DNA of 64,000 nucleotides from Marinibacterium sp050389775 (lineage in GTDB: Bacteria; Pseudomonadota; Alphaproteobacteria; Rhodobacterales; Rhodobacteraceae): assembly GCF_050389775.1 (NCBI RefSeq), contig NZ_CP177151.1, positions 1-64,000 on the forward strand. Direction: 5' to 3'. The notes below the pieces were generated by a model, which saw only the letters and a program-made list of their open reading frames with translations, was not told where the DNA came from and did not search any database. The translations under genes were made by a program, and so were the position numbers. This document shows, one piece after another, positions 35,853-45,187 of the stretch. Numbering within the stretch: the stretch's first letter is position 1; each line of letters opens with the position of its first letter.

Positions 35853-36842
35853 TCACGCGGCGCGCTCCCAGGCGGCGGGCAGGGGCTGGCCCACGCGGTC
35901 GGCGATCTGGTCGTATTGCGGGGCCAGGCTGGCGCGCAGGGCGGCGGCGATGTCGGCGGGCAGGGACACGCGGATGCCTTCGTTCATCTTGTCCTCGGGC
36001 GCGGCGGCAATCGGCGCGATGCCCAGGAAATCGCTCAGCCGGGCCAGCGCGGGCGGGGTGAACATCTCTTCGAAGAACATGTAGAGGATGCGCCCGCGCG
36101 GCACTGCCGCTTCGAGGTTGTCCATCGTGCGCAGGTAGCTGGACCGCAGCACATGCGACACGTCCGAGCCGGCCAGCCGCGCGGCCCGGTCGAGGCAGGC
36201 CGTGCGATAGGCGGTTTCGTCGATGTCCGGGCCGGTTTTCTGCTGCATCTCCAGGCGCACGCCCATGCGCAGCTGCGACCACAGGCGGCTGACGGGATCG
36301 CGCAGCAGGAACAGGAACCGGGCCTGGCCAAAGGACGCCATGGCGCCAAAGCTGTCACGGCTGAGCATGGAATAGGCCGGGGTGATATCGCAGATCACCC
36401 GTTCGGACCGGCGCCCGCGCAGCAGGTAATCGACATAGGGCCGCAGCCCGTTGCGCCCGTCGGGCTGGCCGGTGAAGACGCCCAGGTGGGCGGCGGCATC
36501 CTCGATCCGGGCCAGGGCGGCGCGGTTGGCCGGGCCGATCTCGGGGGTCAGCCGGGCGATGGCCTGTTCGATGTCCGACACCTTGCGCCGGATGCGGCGG
36601 TCGAGATCGGTATGGCCTTCGAGAATGTCGAAGAAATGCACTTCCTTGGCAATCGGCACGTGGCAATCGTCATGTGCCTGCAGCACCCGGTGCAGCCAGG
36701 TCGTGCCGGATTTCTGGGCGCCGATGCAGTAGAACATCGTGGCGTCGGGCGGGAAATGCCCGGCGCCATGGGGGGCGTTGGCGACAATCGCGCGAAGCGC
36801 GTCATGCGCCGTGTCGGGAAGGCCGTCGGGCATCTGGGTCAA
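35853..36842 (-). CDS. Sulfotransferase
   Basis: The likely start is TTG 36842, which has AGGAGA 6 bp upstream; ATG 36833, three codons later, is the alternative. The product (about 329 residues) has a canonical PAPS loop IGAQKSGTTWLHRVLQAH (about 35-52), KEVHFFDIL after it, and the 3'-phosphate motif FLLRDPVSRLWSQLRM. The arrangement is that of the heparan N-deacetylase/sulfotransferase-like bacterial family. It is cytoplasmic and would use a nucleotide sugar, lipid-linked glycan or nascent chain as acceptor. It is encoded on the same strand as, and downstream of, the two glycosyltransferase genes at 36967-40376. Confidence 0.9.
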   Translation of the reverse strand: MTQMPDGLPDTAHDALRAIVANAPHGAGHFPPDATMFYCIGAQKSGTTWLHRVLQAHDDCHVPIAKEVHFFDILEGHTDLDRRIRRKVSDIEQAIARLTPEIGPANRAALARIEDAAAHLGVFTGQPDGRNGLRPYVDYLLRGRRSERVICDITPAYSMLSRDSFGAMASFGQARFLFLLRDPVSRLWSQLRMGVRLEMQQKTGPDIDETAYRTACLDRAARLAGSDVSHVLRSSYLRTMDNLEAAVPRGRILYMFFEEMFTPPALARLSDFLGIAPIAAAPEDKMNEGIRVSLPADIAAALRASLAPQYDQIADRVGQPLPAAWERAA

Positions 36843-36966
36843 GCTCGTCTCCTGCTGCGCCGCCGGTTTCTGGCGGGCGATGGCGGGGAAAGGGGGGCGG
36901 GGGCCGGGAATAGTCGCAGGCCGGGAATAGTCGGGGCCGGCAAGGCGGTGGGCGACCAGGCGGGGC

Positions 36967-38043
36967 TCAGGCCGGGACAAAGCCCCGCTCGTCACCGGTC
37001 GCGCTCAGGATCTCGGTCTCGCGGCCCATCCATTCGTGAAACGACCCCCGGCCGGTCCTGAGCGGATGCGGAAAGGCGGCCTTGAGGTCGCGGCGGTCGC
37101 GGTAGAGCTCGCGGGCGGCCTTGGGGATCTTGTCGCCGTTGTCGAAGGTGCCGTAATGCCACCAGCCCCGCGGGATCTGCGGCGCCGAGGCCCGGTCGAC
37201 CTCTTCGCGATACCAGCGCCACAGCTCGTAGATCTCGACGTTCTGGCCGGCATAGCGCCGGGTCATGACGTCGCCCACCGGGCCCAGCTTGGTGAAATGG
37301 TAGAACCGCAGGGGCTGGCCGTTGATCAGCGCCGTGCCGGCCGCGTCAAAGGTCATCTCGCGCTGGCTGAGGTTCCAGCTGGCCACGTTGTAGCCCGGAT
37401 CGCGCAGGACCTTCACGTTGTCGAAGAAACAGGGCACCAGGTTGCACCATTTCTGGTCGACGAAGATGCCCAGGTCGAGCCGGTCGTGGCACCAATCCTG
37501 CAGGCGGTCTTCCCACCAGCGGGCAAAGCGCCGGCCCTCGTCGTCATTGGCGATGGCCAGGAAGCCCAGGTTGAAGATGCCGTAATCCAGCGAGGCGATC
37601 TCGTTGTCGCGGATGGCCACCATGTCCGATTGCGGCTCGGGGTTGACCTGGTGCGGGGTCAGCACGATCGAGAAATCGTCAAGCAGGTCGACGACCGGCG
37701 TCATCGGGTTGAACACGCCGATGTCGGGGTCGAAGTAGAACAGCTTGTCGCAATCGGGCTCGTCGAGGATGTGTACCGAGGCCCGGCCTTTCACGGCCGT
37801 GCAGGCCTCGACGATGTCATGGCCGAACAGCCAGCCGTCGGTCTGGTCGCCGAACATGTCCTGGGCGGTCAGCAGGCGGTCGAAATCCTCGTGTTCGAGA
37901 TCAAAGGCAAAGCCCTCGGGTTCCTTGTCGGTCATGACCGCCCAGATCACCCAGTCGGGATGCTGGGCGCGCAGGCTGCGGGCCAGGACGCGGGCGCGGT
38001 TGAGATAGCTGTAGGAGAAACTCGTGAACGCGTGAATCGTCAT
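36967..38043 (-). CDS. Glycosyltransferase, GT-A fold
   Basis: The true start is ATG 38043, which overlaps the stop of the upstream gene by ATGA; the longer open frame upstream is arginine-rich out-of-frame sequence of that gene. The 358-residue protein begins MTIHAFTSFSYSYLNRAR, with a strand and helix typical of a nucleotide-sugar binding fold, and contains the metal-binding D-x-D type motif in LFYFDPDIGVF (about 100-110). A later FDNVKVLRDPGYNVASWNL and a conserved His (LRFYHFTKLG) correspond to family GT8-like enzymes. The acceptor is unknown. It is co-translated with the GT-B gene, so the two probably add successive sugars. Confidence 0.82.
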   Translation of the reverse strand: MTIHAFTSFSYSYLNRARVLARSLRAQHPDWVIWAVMTDKEPEGFAFDLEHEDFDRLLTAQDMFGDQTDGWLFGHDIVEACTAVKGRASVHILDEPDCDKLFYFDPDIGVFNPMTPVVDLLDDFSIVLTPHQVNPEPQSDMVAIRDNEIASLDYGIFNLGFLAIANDDEGRRFARWWEDRLQDWCHDRLDLGIFVDQKWCNLVPCFFDNVKVLRDPGYNVASWNLSQREMTFDAAGTALINGQPLRFYHFTKLGPVGDVMTRRYAGQNVEIYELWRWYREEVDRASAPQIPRGWWHYGTFDNGDKIPKAARELYRDRRDLKAAFPHPLRTGRGSFHEWMGRETEILSATGDERGFVPA

Positions 38044-40376
38044 GTCTGCGGCTCCAGGGCGGCAAGGCTGATGTCGGACAGGGCGTGGTCGATGCGGTGG
38101 CCGGCCCGGCGGGCGCGGATGCGGTCGACCATCTCGGCCGCGCGGCCGTCTTCGAAAAAGGCCAGCAGGGCCTCTTCGTCGGCCAGCACGGCCCCGCGGT
38201 CCAGCCGGTCGACCGTGGCCGCGACATTGCCCGACACCGGGTTGGTCAGCACATGGGCGCCGCCGGCCAGGGCTTCGTAGCAGGACAGCGAGAAGGTCTC
38301 GGGCCAGGTGGCCCAGTGCAGCACCAGGTCGATGCGCTGCTCGGCCACGGCGTCGATCATGGCGTCGGGGGTGTCGGCGGTGACATGGACGGGCACATGT
38401 TCGATGCCGGCCAGGTCGACGGGCCGGGCGCCGCAATAGACAAAGCGCATGTTTTGGCCCAGGCGCCGGACCAGCCGTTCAAAGATCAGCCAGCCCTTGA
38501 AGGGCACCGGCGTGCCCAGGAAGGCCAGGGTGATCGGGCCGTCGTCGACCGGCCGGGGATCGGGCCGGGCCACCCAGTCCAGCGTCATGTGGGGGCAGAC
38601 CGTCAGGCTGGCCGGGGTCAGGCCCGATGTCGCGGTCCAGATGTCGGCGGTGACCTGCGACGGGCTCAGCACATGGACATCCAGCGCGTCGAACAAGGCG
38701 GCCATGCGCGTGGCATGGGCCCGGCGTTCCGCCCCGAAGAGGCAGATCGAACAGGCGTTGGACCCGACCGGGGGGGCGCCGCAATAGGCGATGTTGTTGC
38801 GCTGCAGGGCATAGCTGGGGCAGATCGTCAGGTAATCATGCAGCCACAGCCAGCACCGCGCGTCCGGGGTGGCTTGGGTGACCAGCTCGGTGATGCGCTC
38901 GGGCAGGTGACCCAGCATCTGGTGGATGACCACGTCGATCCGCCCGGCCTCGGGGCGCAGCGTGGCGGTCGCGGCGATCAGGGCGCTGGTGGGCGCGATG
39001 CCCAGGGTCGCGCCATTGGCCACCAGCGTGACCAGCGGGTCGTCATCGGCCCCGGCATGGGCCAGGCGGGGCAGGGGCTGGACGGGATGCAGGTTGACAT
39101 AGACGGCGCCGCGCTCGGCGGCCAGGCGCTCTTCGCGCTGGATGCAGACCTGGATGCCGCCCGGGTTGGTGCGGTAATCGTCATGCCCGACCGACAGGAT
39201 CAGCCAGGCCAGCCGCGCCCCGGCGGCCGTGCGCAGGGCGGTGACGATCTCGTCAGCGGTCAGCCGGGCCTGTTTCGGGGTCGCCCGGGTCCAGTGGCCC
39301 ACGGTTTCCTCCAACGGCAATTGCCGCAGCAGGTGCTGCACCCGGTAGCCGCCCGGATGATGCGGGCCGGTGGGGTCGTGCGGAGCCTCGGCCTGTTCCG
39401 GTGTTTCTGCGGGAGCCGTTTCGGCCGGGCCCGGCGTTTCGGCCACCGGACATTTGGCGGGCGTTTCGACGGGCAGCGGCTCGCGGCCTTCGTGCTGGCC
39501 GGCGACCAGGTAATGCCAAAACGGGTTTACCCCGGCCCGGGCCACGTCGGGATTGTTTTCCAGGTAAAAGACAGTGGAAAAGGCCGGGCTGGGATTATGG
39601 CCGGATTTCCAGCCTTCGACCATGAAATGCACCAGCGGATCACGCCCGGATTCAGCCACTTGCGGATATGTGCGCAAATAATGGGCCGGATCGAAAAATT
39701 CGCTGACCGCACTGAGTTCGGCCAGGGTGGCGGAATCCAGCATGGCCAGGTCGGGCGAGGGCGGGGCGGCCGGGCGGCCTTCCTTGCGGCCGTCGGTGAC
39801 GTAATGCCAGAACGGGTTCACACCGGCGTCGACAACGTCGGGATTGTCCTTGAGATAGAAGGACGTGGAAAAGACCGGGCTGGGATCGCGACCTTCTTTC
39901 CAGCCGTTCATCATGTAGTGGATCAGCGGATCGGCCCCGGTTTCAGCGATATCGGGATAGGCACCGAGGTAGAAGGCCGGGTCGAAATGGTCGCGCACCT
40001 CGTTGATCTCGGCGCGCAGGGCCGGGTCGAGCGAGGCCATGTCGGCGGCCGGCGGCAGGCCCGCGCGGCCCTCGTTGCGGCCGTCGGTGACATAATGCCA
40101 GAACGGGTCGATCCCGGCGCTGGCCACGTCCGGATTGTCCTTCAGGTAGAACGCGGTCGAAAAGTCGGGGCTGGGGTCGCGGCCTTCCTTCCAGCCGTAG
40201 AGCGCATAGTGCAGCGCGCAATCCAGACCGGACTCGGCCACTTCGGGATATTGGGCGAGATAGAAGGCCGGGTCGAAATCCCTGAGGTAAACGTCGATTC
40301 CGCCGCCAGGCAGAAGCTCGGCCAGGGTCGAGAGCGTTTCGTCGTTCAATTGTTCTTTTCGTGCCATTTCGTTCAT
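38040..40376 (-). CDS. Glycosyltransferase with N-terminal FYL/NPDV repeats
   Basis: The 778-residue protein begins with six degenerate repeats arranged as three pairs (about 33-300), each unit of the type FDPxFYLxxYPDVAxxG....HYxxxGxxEGRxP. Such modules occur at the N-terminus of many polysaccharide glycosyltransferases. A linker rich in Pro/Glu/Ala (about 300-345) follows. Residues about 360-760 form a GT-B glycosyltransferase domain: ITLAFLGTPVPFKGW, LVLHWATWPETFSLSCYEAL with the E-x7-E-like nucleotide-sugar motif, and GGAHVLTNPVSGN, as in family GT4. A cysteine-rich insert near 540-560 (CGAPPVGSNACSICL) is unusual. ATG 40376 has AAGG 9 bp upstream. It heads the minus-strand run of sugar and sulfate transferases. 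Confidence 0.85.
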   Translation of the reverse strand: MNEMARKEQLNDETLSTLAELLPGGGIDVYLRDFDPAFYLAQYPEVAESGLDCALHYALYGWKEGRDPSPDFSTAFYLKDNPDVASAGIDPFWHYVTDGRNEGRAGLPPAADMASLDPALRAEINEVRDHFDPAFYLGAYPDIAETGADPLIHYMMNGWKEGRDPSPVFSTSFYLKDNPDVVDAGVNPFWHYVTDGRKEGRPAAPPSPDLAMLDSATLAELSAVSEFFDPAHYLRTYPQVAESGRDPLVHFMVEGWKSGHNPSPAFSTVFYLENNPDVARAGVNPFWHYLVAGQHEGREPLPVETPAKCPVAETPGPAETAPAETPEQAEAPHDPTGPHHPGGYRVQHLLRQLPLEETVGHWTRATPKQARLTADEIVTALRTAAGARLAWLILSVGHDDYRTNPGGIQVCIQREERLAAERGAVYVNLHPVQPLPRLAHAGADDDPLVTLVANGATLGIAPTSALIAATATLRPEAGRIDVVIHQMLGHLPERITELVTQATPDARCWLWLHDYLTICPSYALQRNNIAYCGAPPVGSNACSICLFGAERRAHATRMAALFDALDVHVLSPSQVTADIWTATSGLTPASLTVCPHMTLDWVARPDPRPVDDGPITLAFLGTPVPFKGWLIFERLVRRLGQNMRFVYCGARPVDLAGIEHVPVHVTADTPDAMIDAVAEQRIDLVLHWATWPETFSLSCYEALAGGAHVLTNPVSGNVAATVDRLDRGAVLADEEALLAFFEDGRAAEMVDRIRARRAGHRIDHALSDISLAALEPQT

Positions 40377-40700
40377 TTACCGAGGCCTTGGAAATGGGTG
40401 TCGAGTAAACTCGCTCAGGTTGATTGGCTGATTATCAATAGTCGCTCGACTTGATCCGGGCAACCCAAACCGGTGGCCGGTTGGTTCGGTTGCGTCAGGT
40501 CATGTCGCCCGGGGCGGATGGCCCGGGCAGCGGGCGCGGCGGGGCGCGTCAAGGGGCGGGGCGATCACCTATTGTTTTTTTGTCCTGCCGGGGCAGGGGG
40601 TTATGATGGTCGCACCGCATGGATGCGCCGCCGCGCATCGGGATGATCCAGCACCGCGCCCCGGGGAATGGGCCGGCCGCACAACCAGGGGAGAGGCGCC
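40377..40700. promoter_or_regulatory. Divergent intergenic region (324 bp)
   Basis: It lies between the minus-strand glycosyltransferase start and the plus-strand beta-lactamase-fold gene and should contain promoters for both. The part next to 40376 is AT-rich (GATTGGCTGATTATCAATAG at about 40420-40440). GGGGAGAGG at 40688-40696 is the ribosome site for TTG 40701. No gene is visible. Confidence 0.4.
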
Positions 40701-41666
40701 TTGAGACGCCGTGATTTTCTAGTGACCGCCGGGGCCGCGACGCTCTGCGCGCCGGCGGTACGGGCCCAGCAGGCGCTTGGCGACGTGATGCAGGACCTGC
40801 CCCGGATCAACACGCTGCAGATCCTGCGCGGCGATGACGTCGTGCTGGCCGACAGCCGCCGGGCCGGCGGGCTGGACCGGGTGGCCAACATCAAGTCCTG
40901 TTCCAAGAGTGTCCTGGGCCTGTTGCTGGGCGCGGCCGTGGCACGCGGCGAGGTGGCGCTGGACACGACGCTGGGCGAGGCCGCGCCGGGGCTGATCCCG
41001 GCGGATGCGACCGAGGGCGTGGCCGCGATCACGATGGAAGACCTGGTGACCCTGCGCGCCGGGCTGGCGCCGACCTCGGGGGCCAATTACGGGGCCTGGG
41101 TCGCATCGCCGGACTGGGTGGCCTATGTGCTGCGCCAGCCGATGGTCGACCGGCCGGGCGGGCGGATGATCTATTCGACGGGCAGCAGCCACGTGCTGGG
41201 CGCGGCGCTGGCCGAGGTCACCGGGCAAAGCCTGCTGTCACAGGCGCGCGAGCGGATCGGCCGGCCGATGGGGCTGGACGTGTCGCCCTGGACGCAGGAC
41301 CCGCAGGGGCGATACCTGGGGGGCAACAACATGGGGCTGACCCCGCGCGGCATGCTCGACATCGCGGTGACCATGCGCGACGGCGGGCTGTTCGAAGCTC
41401 GCCAGGTCGTGGCGGCCGACTGGGTGCGGGCCTCGGCCCGGCCGCGCACGCAATCGCCCTGGTCGGGCATGGATTACGGCTATGGCTGGTTCCTGACCGA
41501 CAGCGGCTACATGCTGGCCCGGGGGTACGGCGGCCAGGTCATTGCGGCCCATCCCGCCCGCGGGCTGGCCGTGGCGCTGACATCCGATCCGACCCAGCCG
41601 GCCCGGTCGAACGGCTATTTCGGCGAGATCATGCGGCTGTTGAACGGCCCGATCCTGGCGGCGTGA
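40701..41666 (+). CDS. Tat-exported serine hydrolase, beta-lactamase/penicillin-binding fold
   Basis: TTG 40701 is chosen because GGGGAGAGG ends 4-5 bp upstream and the protein then starts with a Tat signal (RRRDFLVTAGAATL, cleavage near VRAQ). The 321-residue protein has the S-x-x-K nucleophile motif SCSK (Ser66-Lys69), a YST in place of the usual Tyr-x-Asn (about 154-156) and a glycine-rich GYGGQ near residue 276 that replaces the third motif. These place it in the class C beta-lactamase/esterase family (PF00144). It may be a polysaccharide or peptidoglycan esterase or peptidase; antibiotic resistance is not implied. It has its own leader and stands alone between two minus-strand groups. 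Confidence 0.87.
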   Translation: MRRRDFLVTAGAATLCAPAVRAQQALGDVMQDLPRINTLQILRGDDVVLADSRRAGGLDRVANIKSCSKSVLGLLLGAAVARGEVALDTTLGEAAPGLIPADATEGVAAITMEDLVTLRAGLAPTSGANYGAWVASPDWVAYVLRQPMVDRPGGRMIYSTGSSHVLGAALAEVTGQSLLSQARERIGRPMGLDVSPWTQDPQGRYLGGNNMGLTPRGMLDIAVTMRDGGLFEARQVVAADWVRASARPRTQSPWSGMDYGYGWFLTDSGYMLARGYGGQVIAAHPARGLAVALTSDPTQPARSNGYFGEIMRLLNGPILAA

Positions 41667-41818
41667 GGCTCTGAGCGATAACTGACGTGCGGTTCCTGTC
41701 CCCGGTGGGGATGGGGCCTTGGGTCGTTTGGTCGGACCCGGATGGACGGCGCATTTCAAGGCGGCACGTCCGGTCACCTCAACAAGACCCATAGGCATTG
41801 TTATGGTAAATGAGGCCA

Positions 41819-43255
41819 TCACCGGAACTCGGCCGTGGCGGCCTTGATCCTCCCGAGGTCGGCCAGGGCAAGCGCGCCGAAGGCCAGGCACATCAGCCCG
41901 ATAGCCATGACGATTTCCCATTCGTTCCCCGGGGCCAGCGCCCGGCACAACAGGAGATGGGCCAATGCCCCGGCGGCCGAGACAAGCGCAGCCGGAGCAA
42001 TGGCACGCAGGCAATCGCCCCAGTCCAGCGGCACGATGCCCCGGGCATGGGCCCAGCCGCGCGGGACATAGGCCAGGGCCCAGAGGGTCATCGAAAAGGC
42101 CACGGCCTCCAGCGAAATCAGCGCGGCGCCCAGGACCAGCACGACACGCAGCACGGCGCCTTCGGTGATCAGCCGGACCTGCAGATCGGTCCGCCCGACG
42201 GCGCGGAACAGGCAGGCCAGGCAGGTGATGGCCACGGCTTCCAGCACCAGGCCGGGGATCGACAGGGCAAAGACCGGGGCGATGCCGGCCCATTTCTCGG
42301 AGAGCAGAACGGTAAAGACGGCCTGGCCCGAAACGGCGATCATGGTCAGCGGCGGCAGCAGGGCGCTGGCCAACAGGCGCGTCGAGGCCAGGTAGATGCG
42401 GGTCAGCCGGGCGGGATCGTCCTGGGCCTTGGACATGCGCACGAAGACCACGGCCGACATCGGCCCGGCCAGGCCGAATTGCGGCAGGCGGGTAAAGCGC
42501 TGGGACATGGCAAAGATGCCCAACGGCCCCTGCCCCAGCAGCTTGGCGATCAGCAGCGGCGCGGCCTGGGCCTGGGCCACCGAGATCAGCGAGGTGGTCA
42601 CGGCATCCCGGGCAAAGCGCAGGTGGCCGCCGATCTTCTGGCGATCGAACACCCGGTCGGGCCGGAACCGCGACAGGCGGATCACTCCCATCAGGCGGAA
42701 GGCGGCAATCAGCACCTGCTGGACGACCAGCGCCCAGACCCCGGCCCCGGCCAGCGCCAGCAACACGGCGGCCACCAGCCCCGACGAGGCCGCGACGATC
42801 TGCAGCCGGGCCAGGGCGGTATATTGTTCGCGCCGTTCGATCTCGGCGTTGTGGCTGGCCGAAATGGCCTGGCAGAAGGGCACCATGGCCAGGGCCGACA
42901 GGATGGCCGTCAGCGAGGGCTCGGCGAAATACCAGGCCCAGAGCGGGGCAATGGCCAGCACGCCCGCGGCGAGCAGGGCGCCGACCCCGACCAGCAGCCA
43001 GAAGACCGAGGACCATTCGACCTGGTCGTAGCCCGGCGCGCGGATCAGCGACCGGCCCAGCCCGGCATCGCTGAGCACGCTGGTAAAGATGACAACGGTC
43101 ATCGCCAGGGCCATCAGCGCGAAATCCTCGACGCTGAGCATGCGGGCCAGGATGGGCAGGACCAGCACCTGGGACAGGGCCAGAAAGCCCCGGGCAAAGA
43201 CCAGCGACCCGACGTTGACGAAGAACCCGCGCCGGGCGGGCGAACCGGCCGACAT
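41819..43255 (-). CDS. Wzx-type polysaccharide flippase
   Basis: The 478-residue protein has about 12-14 hydrophobic segments and the MOP-superfamily pattern of WzxC/RfbX-type exporters: an N-terminal FFVNVGSLVFARGFLALSQV, LPILARMLSVEDFALMALA and later GPLGIFAMSQRFTRLPQFG. It should flip lipid-linked oligosaccharide across the inner membrane. It starts at the stop codon of the GT-C gene (TGATG), so the two are one operon. No Wzy polymerase or Wza/Wzc exporter is visible in this window; they would have to lie outside it, or the chain could be handled by a different system. Confidence 0.87.
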   Translation of the reverse strand: MSAGSPARRGFFVNVGSLVFARGFLALSQVLVLPILARMLSVEDFALMALAMTVVIFTSVLSDAGLGRSLIRAPGYDQVEWSSVFWLLVGVGALLAAGVLAIAPLWAWYFAEPSLTAILSALAMVPFCQAISASHNAEIERREQYTALARLQIVAASSGLVAAVLLALAGAGVWALVVQQVLIAAFRLMGVIRLSRFRPDRVFDRQKIGGHLRFARDAVTTSLISVAQAQAAPLLIAKLLGQGPLGIFAMSQRFTRLPQFGLAGPMSAVVFVRMSKAQDDPARLTRIYLASTRLLASALLPPLTMIAVSGQAVFTVLLSEKWAGIAPVFALSIPGLVLEAVAITCLACLFRAVGRTDLQVRLITEGAVLRVVLVLGAALISLEAVAFSMTLWALAYVPRGWAHARGIVPLDWGDCLRAIAPAALVSAAGALAHLLLCRALAPGNEWEIVMAIGLMCLAFGALALADLGRIKAATAEFR

Positions 43256-44901
43256 CAGTTCAGCAGGGTGACATCGGACCAGGACAGGACCTCGATGCTG
43301 TCCCGGGCGCCCACGGTTTCCAGCCAGCCCGGGACGGCAAAGCCCGGCCAGCAGGACGAGCCGTCGAAGAACTGGACCGGGGTGAATTCGTCCCGGAAGC
43401 GCTGGTCTTCGAACAGCCCGTCAAAGGCATCGTCATTGGCCGCCCAGAAGGATTGGCTGCCGCGCTCCGAACAGGGCCGGTTGAACGTGGCCAGCACATC
43501 GGGTCGGTGCTCCCAGAAGGTCGGCTTGTCAAAGCTGGCATGGTTGCGCATGCCGACCTTGATCGGGTTGGCATGGGCCATTTCGGTCCAGTTCAGCCCA
43601 AGCAGATCGTAGATGTAGCCATCGTAGCCCAGGGCGATCCCTCCGGCCGGGCCAACCCCGATCGACGGGCGCGGCTCAATCCCGTTGAGGTAGGAGCCAA
43701 AGGCAAGCCCCTGTTCCACAAGGGTGAATTCCTTCACCACGTCGAAACGCGACTGGTAGTAATGCAGCCAGCCCGACACCAGCACGACCAGCGCCGCGGC
43801 GCCGGCCGGAAGCGCCATCCACAGGCGCCGGCCGGCCACCCGGTCGACCAGGATGCCGATGGCCATGGCCGCGCCGATGGCCAGGGCGGCGGGCAGGATC
43901 GGGGTCATCGGCTGATAGAAGCGCCACAGGGCGAAATGATCGCCGCCAAGCGCGGCATAGACACTGAGCAGCCCAAAGACCGCCGCCGCCGGGATCAGCA
44001 GCCCGCGCCCGGCCTGCTCGCCCCGGAACAGCCGGGCCAGGGCCCAGACCGCCGCACAGGCCCAGCCGGCCAGGTAGATCTCGACGAAGGGCGCACCCAG
44101 CAGGAAACTGATGGCATATTTGGCGCCGTCGACAAGATCCTGCATCCGGTCCGACGACACCTTGGCATAAAAGGTGTTGGGGAAGGGCTGGCCGAAATAC
44201 TCCAGCCGGAACCAGGTCACCGCGACAAAGGCCGCCAGCGACAGGCCCAGGGCGATCACCCCGCGGCGCCAGGCTCCGGGCGCGAGCAGGATGCCCAGGA
44301 CCACCAGCCCGACGGCCACGGCCACGCCTTCGGGGCGGATCATAGGCATCAGCAGGGCGGGCAGGAACAGGCCGATCCCCGGGCCCGACGGGGCGCCCGC
44401 CTCGACGCGGATCGCCAGGTGGGCCACCAGCCACAGGGTGACGGCCGACCACAGCGCCAGCTCCATCATCGTCCAGACCGTCCAGAGGAAATAGCCCGGG
44501 CTGGCCAGCAGCAGCACGGCCAGGATCCCCACGGCCAGGTCGGCCGGCCCGTCCAACTCCCCGGTGACAACCCGCGCGATGCGCAGCCCGGCCAGCACGG
44601 CGCCCAGCGTCAGCAGCCCGGCGGTCAGCACGATCAGCGGCTCGGGCGACGGGGTCAGCGCGTAGAACCCGGCCAGGATCATCGTCCAGAGCAGCGTGGT
44701 CGAGCCTTCGACCCGCTCGCCGCCCACGTTGTAGACATAGCCCGCGCCCCGGGCGATGTTCTCGGAATAGGACCGGGTGATCGCCGCGTCATCGATGCCG
44801 ATCAGGGGCAGCCCGCCGCACAGCGCATAGGCCAGGGCCGCGCCCAGCATGGTGACCGCAGCGGCCAGGATGATGTCGCGGCCCAGGTGGTGGTTGGTCA
44901 T
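43255..44901 (-). CDS. GT-C-type membrane glycosyltransferase
   Basis: The 548-residue protein has about ten transmembrane helices. It carries the loop pattern after the first helix that marks lipid-phosphosugar-dependent GT-C enzymes: IDDAAITRSYSENIARG followed by VYNVGGERVEGSTTLLW (about 36-75), as in arabinosyl- and mannosyl-transferases of the ArnT/Mptb/AftB kind. The first-loop Asp-Asp is the expected catalytic site, facing the periplasm. A soluble C-terminal part (about 390-548) carries a few cysteines and may bind acceptor. It would glycosylate the lipid-linked chain or the finished polysaccharide in the periplasm. It is co-translated with the flippase gene. Confidence 0.82.
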   Translation of the reverse strand: MTNHHLGRDIILAAAVTMLGAALAYALCGGLPLIGIDDAAITRSYSENIARGAGYVYNVGGERVEGSTTLLWTMILAGFYALTPSPEPLIVLTAGLLTLGAVLAGLRIARVVTGELDGPADLAVGILAVLLLASPGYFLWTVWTMMELALWSAVTLWLVAHLAIRVEAGAPSGPGIGLFLPALLMPMIRPEGVAVAVGLVVLGILLAPGAWRRGVIALGLSLAAFVAVTWFRLEYFGQPFPNTFYAKVSSDRMQDLVDGAKYAISFLLGAPFVEIYLAGWACAAVWALARLFRGEQAGRGLLIPAAAVFGLLSVYAALGGDHFALWRFYQPMTPILPAALAIGAAMAIGILVDRVAGRRLWMALPAGAAALVVLVSGWLHYYQSRFDVVKEFTLVEQGLAFGSYLNGIEPRPSIGVGPAGGIALGYDGYIYDLLGLNWTEMAHANPIKVGMRNHASFDKPTFWEHRPDVLATFNRPCSERGSQSFWAANDDAFDGLFEDQRFRDEFTPVQFFDGSSCWPGFAVPGWLETVGARDSIEVLSWSDVTLLN

Positions 44902-45040
44902 GTCTTAAATCCTTCGGATGGCTCGGGGCCTGCCCGATGGCCGGGCCCGGGCCGGAAACGGTTGGTACAGCGAAAGGCGGTGCAAAGTGTCGCTGCTGAA
45001 AAGAATCATGATTGCAATGGCTCGAATGACCTCAAAATAC

Positions 45041-45067
45041 TTGCCTTTTACGAACCCGATGTACAAT
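45041..45067 (+). promoter_or_regulatory. Candidate promoter of the sulfotransferase gene
   Basis: TTGCCT (45041-45046) and TACAAT (45062-45067) resemble -35 and -10 elements, but the 15-bp spacer is short. The surrounding 150 bp are AT-rich, unlike the coding DNA, and divergent from the GT-C gene. Confidence 0.28.
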
Positions 45068-45187
45068 AAAAATGGAAGGTTTGGATCGGGAATCCCCACC
45101 AATCCCATTTTCAAGGCGCATTGTTTCCATGATTGACCATATTTTTCGTGACGCCCAATTCGACACTATCCGCAAGGAGTCAGGGGT

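Noticed and set aside
36967..38436. Longer start for the GT-A glycosyltransferase
   Set aside because: The extra 131 residues are Arg/His/Pro-rich and come from another frame of the upstream glycosyltransferase gene; ATG 38043 with ATGA overlap is better.
40701..41666. Beta-lactamase conferring antibiotic resistance
   Set aside because: The fold is right but the second and third motifs are altered (YST, GYGGQ); the family is mostly esterases and peptidases.
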